Source: Hyphomicrobiales bacterium (lineage in GTDB: Bacteria; Pseudomonadota; Alphaproteobacteria; Rhizobiales; JAJFHB01). Taken from it: a stretch of 5,667 nt of DNA. This document shows, one piece after another, positions 1 to 4,929 of this stretch; the first letter of the stretch is position 1; each line of letters starts with the position of its first letter. The notes under the pieces are model-generated. The model had not been told where the DNA came from and ran no database searches. It saw only the letters and a program-made list of their open reading frames with translations. A program made the translations under genes and the position numbers. The DNA is taken from positions 1 to 5,667 of the forward strand of contig JAJFHB010000163.1 of assembly GCA_021775795.1 (NCBI GenBank), given 5' to 3'.

Positions 1-1
1 C

Positions 2-565
2 TTGAAGTCCATCGAGAACACCTCATTCTCCGAGATCATCACGCGCAACACGGACATCGACTATCTGCAGGATGATGTCTTCCTTGCGCACACCCGCATT
101 GGCGGTGACGATGGCCGCGATAAGTTGAAAGGGACCGAAAACCCCGATCTCATGATCGGCTTTGACGGCAACGATAAATTGCGAGGACGGGCCGGTGACG
201 ATGATCTTTATGGCGGCGCCGGACGCGACCTTCTGAAAGGCGGCAAGGGTGACGATCTCCTTGTCGGTGGCGAGGGAAATGATGAAATTCTGGGTGGCAA
301 AGGCGCAGACCTCTTTGTCTTTGCCCGCGGCAGCGGCCATGATCAGGTCTATGACTTTGACGCCCGCTATGACAGGATCGACCTCTCGGACTATGGCTTC
401 CGCAGCATTGAAGAAGTTCGCCAGGCGAGCACGCTGGAGCATTACACCACCGTACTCACGCTAAATGAGCAGACCGGCGACAAGGTTCATCTGGTCGGTG
501 TCAAAGGCTCCTGGCTAACGGAGGACACCTTCATCTTCGACGATGATGACGGGCCGATCGTCTGA
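2..565 (+). CDS. Small RTX (hemolysin-type) calcium-binding protein, probable type I secretion substrate; 5' end uncertain
   Basis: The reading frame gives 187 residues from a TTG at the very edge of the window. No upstream stop or ribosome binding site is visible, so the gene may well begin further upstream. Residues 1-33 have no recognisable motif. Residues 34-105 are eight back-to-back nonapeptides of the RTX type, for example YGGAGRDLL, KGGKGDDLL and VGGEGNDEI. The second unit (KGTENPDLM) is degenerate. In this family such repeats form a parallel beta roll that binds Ca2+ outside the cell. Residues 106-187 include the usual post-repeat segment (GHDQVYDFDARYDRIDLSDY). The C-terminus has the acidic-then-hydrophobic pattern DTFIF, followed by DDDDGPIV, which fits an uncleaved C-terminal type I secretion signal. 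No protease HEXXH motif or other enzymatic domain is visible, so the biological activity is unknown. The ABC transporter and fusion-protein genes downstream on the same strand suggest this is their cargo. The family call is firm; the substrate role is inferred. Confidence 0.85.
   Translation: MKSIENTSFSEIITRNTDIDYLQDDVFLAHTRIGGDDGRDKLKGTENPDLMIGFDGNDKLRGRAGDDDLYGGAGRDLLKGGKGDDLLVGGEGNDEILGGKGADLFVFARGSGHDQVYDFDARYDRIDLSDYGFRSIEEVRQASTLEHYTTVLTLNEQTGDKVHLVGVKGSWLTEDTFIFDDDDGPIV
101..316 (+). repeat. Eight tandem RTX nonapeptide repeats
   Basis: Residues 34-105 of the RTX protein divide exactly into eight 9-residue units with no spacer: GGDDGRDKL, KGTENPDLM, IGFDGNDKL, RGRAGDDDL, YGGAGRDLL, KGGKGDDLL, VGGEGNDEI and LGGKGADLF. 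Units 5-7 fit the GGxGxDxLx consensus best. Units 1-4 are more divergent and lack one of the paired glycines. The array would make a short beta roll with several Ca2+ sites. Confidence 0.85.
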
Positions 566-758
566 CTGCAGTTTTGATCTCAAAGCGGAACAATTGCCAC
601 CGGCAGCAACGGCTGCCGGGGCACAGCCGTTTGCCTTTGGCAGGGAAGAAGCGTGTACGGAGCTTCTGGCATGGCACTTGCTCTCAATTACATATCAAGC
701 CGATTAGCGGCCATCCAGGGCGTTACAGCGCCGATTTGTTCAACAACGGGACAGACCA
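566..758. other. 193-base non-coding gap between the cargo and transporter genes
   Basis: No convincing gene lies here. An open frame from 574 to 852 overlaps the transporter start, and its product resembles no family I know. Besides the hairpin at 600-619 there is a weaker inverted repeat, AGAAGC (647-652) and GCTTCT (662-667), around a 9-base loop. I could not identify a convincing -35/-10 pair. The transporter genes may be transcribed from the RTX promoter by read-through, or from a promoter here that does not match the sigma-70 consensus. Confidence 0.4.
600..619. other. Perfect 8-bp hairpin between the RTX gene and the transporter gene
   Basis: The arms CCGGCAGC (600-607) and GCTGCCGG (612-619) are exactly complementary around the 4-base loop AACG. 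The stem begins 35 bases after the RTX stop codon. No T-tract follows on either strand, so it is not a classical intrinsic terminator. It could be a 3'-end stabiliser or partial terminator that keeps cargo mRNA more abundant than transporter mRNA. The structure is seen directly; the role is inferred. Confidence 0.5.
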
Positions 759-2492
759 TTGCGTACGCAAGAAGATATTTCCCTGCTTGAGCTTGCACTC
801 GGCAAGATGCGTCGGGCCTTTGTCGGCGCCGGTGTGTTCTCCCTGTTCGTAAACCTCGCGATGCTCATTGGCCCGCTCTACATGCTGCAGGTCTATGACC
901 GGGTATTGGGAGCGCAGAGCCGCGACACCTTGATCATGCTGAGCGTCCTTGCGGTCGGGCTGCTGGCGATGAGTGCGCTGGTTGATACGGCACGCTCCAG
1001 GCTTCTGGTCCGTGCCGGAGCAAACCTTGACAACGCCCTGAGTGGCCCTCTCTTTGCTGCTGGCCTGCGCGGCCGGCTGGATGGCATCGAATCATCTGCC
1101 AGCCAGCCCTTGCGGGATCTGGATACGCTGCGCGGCTTTCTCACCGGTGCAGGCATCCTGGCGCTCTTTGACGCCCCCTGGACACCTATCTATCTGACAG
1201 TGATCTTCATCATGCATCCGGCGCTGGGCTGCGTTGCCCTTGTTGGAGCGCTCCTCATCGTGGCGCTGGCGCTGCTGAGCGAGTGGTTAACACGCACACC
1301 ACTCAAACGGGCCGGACTTGCAAACCGGAAGTCCGGCGATGTTATCGACGCCTTTGCGCGCAATGCCGAGGCGATTCGGGCGATGGGAATGCTGGAACAG
1401 TTGCGAGACCATTGGCTGTATCGTCATGATGAAGGCGTCGCCTGGCAGGCGCGCGCCAGCGACAGTGCCGCTACTCTTCGGGCCCTCGCCAAGTTTATCC
1501 GCTATGTCCTGCAAATTGCCATTCTCGGCGTTGGCGCCTGGCTTGCCATGGACGGGGCAATTTCGGCAGGCGTCATGGTTGCTGCATCCATCATCATGGG
1601 ACGGGCTCTCGCACCGGTGGAACAGGCGATCGGACACTGGGGTGGCTTTGTAGAAGCGGGCTCGGCCCGGCGGCGACTGGAAATTGAATTGCAACGGGAC
1701 ACACGACTTGCTCCGGTAACGCAGTTGCCAGCGCCGACCGGCGCTCTCAGCATCGAAAATGTTGTTCTGCGCCCGCCCGGCGCGGATGAAACGGTGCTGC
1801 AGTTTGTGTCATTCAAACTGGCCGCCGGTGAAACTCTGGGACTCATTGGCCCGACGGGAGCAGGAAAATCAAGCCTTGCGCGCCTGCTGGTGGGTGTCTG
1901 GACACCTGACATGGGCGCGGTGCGGCTCGATGGCGCCGATATCGCTGATTGGCCCGAAGATCAGATTGGCCGCTATCTCGGGTACATGCCGCAAACAGTG
2001 GAGCTTCTGCCGGGCAGCGTTGCGGACAACATCACACGCTTTGGCGCGTCTGACAGCGATGGCATGATTGAGGCGGCCCGCATTGCCGGTGCACACGACA
2101 TGATCCTGCGCCTGCCCAAAGGCTATGACACGCAGATCGGTGACGGCGGCCGCATGCTTTCCGGTGGTCAGCGCCAGCGCATTGGCCTGGCGCGCGCCAT
2201 ATATGGCGATGCCCGCGTTATTGTTCTCGATGAACCGAATGCCAATCTTTGCGCCGAGGGCGAAGCCGCATTGTGCCGGGCACTGGAACATCTGAAGCAA
2301 CAGGGCCGCACCGTCATTGTCATTTCGCATCGTCCTTCCGTGATGCGCACGGTCGACAAACTGCTCGTGCTCACACAGGGCCGCGTCGACCTGTTCGGGC
2401 CGCGCGACGAAGTACTTGCGGCTTTGCCGCATCAGGTCGCCGCCGAATCCGAACGCCCTCGTCTTGCAACAGCCGATGAGGCAGCGACATGA
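759..2492 (+). CDS. Type I secretion system ABC transporter/permease, PrtD family
   Basis: This 577-residue protein is the usual size for PrtD/AprD-type exporters, which use ATP to push unfolded RTX proteins across the inner membrane. Hydrophobic stretches near residues 20-41, 57-76, 131-174 and 243-284 form the membrane domain. The segment LIGPLYMLQVYDRVL and the stretch DAPWTPIYL are typical of this family. The ATPase domain shows Walker A GPTGAGKS (364-371), the signature LSGGQRQR (467-474), Walker B VIVLDEP (487-493) and the H-loop histidine 524 in VISHRPS. The D-loop reads NLCAEGE, with Cys498 where relatives have aspartate. No N-terminal peptidase-like domain is present, as expected for this subfamily. 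The TTG at 759 is chosen because the frame is closed by a stop at 705-707, no other upstream start exists, and the N-terminus fits the family. The only upstream Shine-Dalgarno-like sequence is a weak ACGGGA. The next internal ATG is at 807. The stop overlaps the start of the fusion-protein gene, indicating translational coupling. Confidence 0.93.
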   Translation: MRTQEDISLLELALGKMRRAFVGAGVFSLFVNLAMLIGPLYMLQVYDRVLGAQSRDTLIMLSVLAVGLLAMSALVDTARSRLLVRAGANLDNALSGPLFAAGLRGRLDGIESSASQPLRDLDTLRGFLTGAGILALFDAPWTPIYLTVIFIMHPALGCVALVGALLIVALALLSEWLTRTPLKRAGLANRKSGDVIDAFARNAEAIRAMGMLEQLRDHWLYRHDEGVAWQARASDSAATLRALAKFIRYVLQIAILGVGAWLAMDGAISAGVMVAASIIMGRALAPVEQAIGHWGGFVEAGSARRRLEIELQRDTRLAPVTQLPAPTGALSIENVVLRPPGADETVLQFVSFKLAAGETLGLIGPTGAGKSSLARLLVGVWTPDMGAVRLDGADIADWPEDQIGRYLGYMPQTVELLPGSVADNITRFGASDSDGMIEAARIAGAHDMILRLPKGYDTQIGDGGRMLSGGQRQRIGLARAIYGDARVIVLDEPNANLCAEGEAALCRALEHLKQQGRTVIVISHRPSVMRTVDKLLVLTQGRVDLFGPRDEVLAALPHQVAAESERPRLATADEAAT

Positions 2493-3838
2493 GCGATCTC
2501 AGTGCCAGAATGCTAGCGGTTACCGGCACGTCACCTGCACTCGTTGCCGCCCCACGTGACACACGAGGGGCAACAATGCTGGGAGTCTGGGCCATCGCCG
2601 GCGCGGCATTACTGTTTCTCATCTGGGCCTGGGCAGCACCGCTGTCGGGCGCCGTCATTGCTGTCGGCAGTTTCGTGTCCGGCAATCAAAACCGCATTGT
2701 CCAGCACCTCGAGGGAGGCGTTGTCAGCGAAATTCTGGTGCGGGAAGGTGATGTGGTGGAAGAAGGCGATCTGCTTATGCGGCTCGATGAAACCGCAGCA
2801 CTTGCCTCGTTGCGCCGGCATGAACTGGCCTATGCCCTGGCACGCGCCAATGCGACAAGGTTGCGAGCTGTGACGGCAGGAGAGCAAAGCCTCACATTCG
2901 CGCAGGAGCTGCTGGAACAGGCGGCAACCGACAAAAGCATTGCAGACATTCTCGAAGCCCAGCGGGCCGAATTTTCCGCCCGCAACGGCCGCGTCGAAAA
3001 TGACGTTGCCATGGTGGTTCAGCGCGGCAACGCCATCAGCGAAGAAATCAGCGGGCTGGAGGCAAAACGCCTTTCTGTTGAAACCCAGCTTGAGCTCATC
3101 GGTGAAGAGCGCGCGGCAATGGAATCGCTTTATGCGGACGGCTTCACCACCATGAGCCGGGTATTGGCATTGCGCCGGGCGGAAGCACAACTTGAAGGAG
3201 ATTTGGGGCAAGCACAGGCCGACATGGCCCGCGCCAGCGAACGGCTGATCGAAAACCAGCGCGAGGCTGCTCGCCTGGAGGCTCAGGTTCGTGAGATTAC
3301 AGCGCAGGACCTGGGCTCTGCAGAAGCCACTGTGGCCGAGGCCAAAGCTCAGGAAGCCACGGCCCGGGACGTGCTTGAACGGCTGGAGCTGCGCGCACCT
3401 GTACGCGGTGTTGTCATCACCCTGTCGGAAAATACAACTGGCGGCGTTGTTGGTTCAGGTGAGAACGTGCTTGAACTTTTGCCACTTGATGATGAACTGG
3501 TGGTGGAGGCCCGTATTGCGCCCAACGATATCGATCAGGTCATTGTCGGCGGTGACGCCCGGGTCCGGCTCTCAGCTCTCAACCAACGCACCACACCGGC
3601 AATTGACGGCGAGGTTATCTACGTTTCCGCCGATACGGTAGACGGCGAGAATGGCGGTGCCCGCCATTATGTTGCGCGCATCAGGCTTCACAACAATGAC
3701 GAGGGCAACCTTGGTGACGTGCAACTGTCACCCGGCATGCCGGCAGAAGTGTTCATCTCTACAGGCGCCCGTAGCTTTGGCGAGTATCTTCTCAAACCCA
3801 TTCTGGACAGCTTCTCCCGCGCCTTCCGCGAAGGCTGA
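2489..3838 (+). CDS. Type I secretion membrane fusion protein, HlyD/PrtE family
   Basis: This 449-residue periplasmic adaptor links the inner-membrane ABC transporter to a TolC-like outer-membrane channel. It has a cytoplasmic N-terminus of about 30 residues, one transmembrane helix near residues 32-50, and a lipoyl-like half motif around 69-98 (VQHLEGGVVSEILVREGDVV). A long helical hairpin, rich in Ala, Glu, Gln and Arg, runs roughly from 103 to 300. The second lipoyl-like half begins at LRAPVRGVV (301-309), and beta-barrel segments follow. The C-terminus, with PGMPAEVFISTG (415-426) and YLLKPILDSFSRAFRE (433-448), is characteristic of type I secretion adaptors. The ATG lies in an ATGA overlap with the transporter stop and has a GAGG sequence (2478-2481) seven bases upstream, so the two proteins are probably made together. 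Length and domain order look complete. Confidence 0.93.
   Translation: MSDLSARMLAVTGTSPALVAAPRDTRGATMLGVWAIAGAALLFLIWAWAAPLSGAVIAVGSFVSGNQNRIVQHLEGGVVSEILVREGDVVEEGDLLMRLDETAALASLRRHELAYALARANATRLRAVTAGEQSLTFAQELLEQAATDKSIADILEAQRAEFSARNGRVENDVAMVVQRGNAISEEISGLEAKRLSVETQLELIGEERAAMESLYADGFTTMSRVLALRRAEAQLEGDLGQAQADMARASERLIENQREAARLEAQVREITAQDLGSAEATVAEAKAQEATARDVLERLELRAPVRGVVITLSENTTGGVVGSGENVLELLPLDDELVVEARIAPNDIDQVIVGGDARVRLSALNQRTTPAIDGEVIYVSADTVDGENGGARHYVARIRLHNNDEGNLGDVQLSPGMPAEVFISTGARSFGEYLLKPILDSFSRAFREG
3821..3835. other. Short hairpin at the end of the fusion-protein gene
   Basis: GCCTTC (3821-3826) and GAAGGC (3830-3835) form a perfect 6-bp stem with a 3-base loop, ending directly before the TGA stop. 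No T-run follows closely (only a CTTTAT about 10 bases on). Because it is inside coding sequence it may be coincidental. It is a weak candidate for the end signal of the secretion operon. Confidence 0.25.
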
Positions 3839-3875
3839 GCAACACTTTATCGACCTGATCGGCAAGCCGTCTTTA

Positions 3876-3884
3876 TGCTATAAG
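3876..3884 (+). promoter_or_regulatory. Possible extended -10 promoter for the dioxygenase gene
   Basis: TGCTATAAG matches the extended -10 pattern TGnTATAAG, with the TATAAG hexamer at 3879-3884. A poor -35 candidate, CTGATC, lies 18 bases upstream (3855-3860). The 114-base gap after the secretion operon leaves room for a separate promoter 69 bases before the dioxygenase start. This is a pattern match only. Confidence 0.33.
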
Positions 3885-3939
3885 AGCTGATCTGGACCAC
3901 TAGCTGGTGCCTGCAGGATTGCGCCGCGCCGGGCCGCTC

Positions 3940-3944
3940 AGGAG
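3940..3944 (+). promoter_or_regulatory. Ribosome binding site supporting the TTG start of the dioxygenase
   Basis: AGGAG (part of AGGAGA) is separated by eight bases from the TTG at 3953. It is the strongest Shine-Dalgarno sequence in the window and decides the start of the dioxygenase gene, where no ATG is available near the expected N-terminus. Confidence 0.7.
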
Positions 3945-3952
3945 ATACTGGT

Positions 3953-4828
3953 TTGCCGATCGAGATCCTTCCAACTGACAGTGTCATTGGCGCTGAGGTG
4001 CGCGGTCTCACTCTTGCGGAAGTTCCGCGAGGGGACACGCTGGAGTTGCTTGAAGATGCTCTGGAAAAGCACGGTGTATTGGTCTTCCCCGATCAATCGC
4101 GGGTAACCCCTGCGCAACAGGTGGCATTCAGCCGTCCGTTCGGCCCTGTCAAGCTGGTGGGCGGTGAACATGAGAAAATCGCCGGCAATCCGGAGATTTT
4201 TGTTGTCGGGAATACAGGAAAAGAGCCTGTGATATTCGCCCCCACCATCGCTGGAGGCGAACTGGAATGGCATACGGATCATATTCATCTGCCGGATCCG
4301 GCACGAGCCTCGCTGCTTCTTGCCCGCGAGGTGCCAAAGTCTGGCGGTGATACGCTTTTTGCCTGCATGTACTCCGCCTACGACGCTCTTGACGCCGACA
4401 CCCGCATGCTTTGCGATCGTCTGGAAGTGCTCAATTCCGTAAGCGGCCTTAATGTCTATCTTGAAGGGCAGGGATATTCAGAGCAGGCCAAGCCCGCACC
4501 GCAGGCTGATCCACCCACGGTCTGGCCTCTGGTTCGTGCTCACCCGCGCAGCGGCCGCAAGGCACTGTATTTCGGCAACCAGGTGAGCATCGGCATTGTC
4601 GGCTGGCCGGAAGATAAAGCCCGGGCCTTCATTGCCGACCTCACAGAACAGGCCTGTCGGCCCGCATTGCGGTACAGGCATCACTGGAAAGCGGGAGACG
4701 CCGTCTTGTGGGACAACCGACGTGTTCTGCATGCGGGGACGCCCTATGACCTTGCCAATGAACGCCGCGAGATGCACCGAACCACCATCCGGGAAACCGC
4801 ACCAATAAAGCTGGTGCCGCCGGCCTAG
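3953..4828 (+). CDS. TauD/TfdA-family Fe(II)/2-oxoglutarate-dependent dioxygenase
   Basis: This 291-residue protein has the usual length of the family, whose members use O2 and 2-oxoglutarate to hydroxylate a substrate, releasing succinate and CO2. The iron-binding facial triad is visible: His107 and Asp109 in EWHTDHIH, and His260 in LWDNRRVLHAG. Arg276 in MHRTTIRE, 16 residues after the distal histidine, is the likely 2-oxoglutarate carboxylate anchor. Other family landmarks are GVLVFPDQ and TPAQQVAFSRPFG in the N-terminal part, SGGDTLF with the following SAYDAL, and WPLVRAHPRSGRKALYF. The protein is cytoplasmic, with no signal peptide. Relatives act on taurine, alkyl sulfates, 2,4-D and many other compounds. 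Nothing here identifies the substrate, and no transporter or sulfur gene flanks it. The TTG start is supported by AGGAG at 3940-3944. The gene lies 114 bases after the secretion pair on the same strand but probably has its own promoter. The TAG stop sits in the left arm of an inverted repeat. Confidence 0.9.
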   Translation: MPIEILPTDSVIGAEVRGLTLAEVPRGDTLELLEDALEKHGVLVFPDQSRVTPAQQVAFSRPFGPVKLVGGEHEKIAGNPEIFVVGNTGKEPVIFAPTIAGGELEWHTDHIHLPDPARASLLLAREVPKSGGDTLFACMYSAYDALDADTRMLCDRLEVLNSVSGLNVYLEGQGYSEQAKPAPQADPPTVWPLVRAHPRSGRKALYFGNQVSIGIVGWPEDKARAFIADLTEQACRPALRYRHHWKAGDAVLWDNRRVLHAGTPYDLANERREMHRTTIRETAPIKLVPPA

Positions 4829-4851
4829 AGCATATCAACGTGAAACGCTCT
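4827..4851. terminator. Imperfect 11-bp inverted repeat overlapping the dioxygenase stop codon
   Basis: The left arm AGAGCATATCA (4827-4837) and right arm TGAAACGCTCT (4841-4851) pair at 9 of 11 positions around the loop ACG. A perfect copy of the left arm would be AGAGCGTTTCA. The stem begins within the TAG stop (4826-4828) and lies between two convergent genes, so it could end transcription from both sides. It has no T-tract and may instead be a dispersed palindromic element. The pairing is seen directly; the function is inferred. Confidence 0.45.
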
Positions 4852-4882
4852 GGAAGTGGCCCGGTGTCCTGCGATACTTTGG

Positions 4883-4917
4883 CGGCAGGGCGAGCAATCA
4901 GCCCGTCGTTGCTGCCG
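4883..4917. terminator. Weak inverted repeat downstream of the propeller gene
   Basis: CGGCAG (4883-4888) and CTGCCG (4912-4917) can pair across a 23-base loop, within which GGGC (4888-4891) and GCCC (4901-4904) could form a competing small stem. It lies just past the stop of the minus-strand propeller gene and could be part of its 3' end. No T-tract is present, so support is slight. Confidence 0.22.
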
Positions 4918-4929
4918 GCAAAGCCGTCC

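Noticed and set aside
600..611. CCGGCAGCAACG occurs here and again on the minus strand near 4907-4918
   Set aside because: Two copies of a 12-base GC-rich string with different flanks and opposite contexts are too little to call a repeat element.
660..758. Sigma-70 promoter for the ABC transporter gene
   Set aside because: Stretches such as CTTGCT and CATATC give only poor matches with unsuitable spacing; no convincing pair was found.
574..852. Open frame of 92 codons between the RTX and transporter genes
   Set aside because: It overlaps the transporter start, has no family resemblance or clear ribosome binding site, and its residue composition looks like random out-of-frame sequence.
1869..2432. 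Long minus-strand open frame of 187 codons inside the ABC transporter gene
   Set aside because: It is antisense to the ATPase domain whose motifs are all intact on the plus strand; such antisense frames are common in GC-rich genes.
2609..3211. Minus-strand open frame of 200 codons inside the fusion-protein gene
   Set aside because: It is the antisense shadow of the HlyD-family gene and its product has no recognisable domain.
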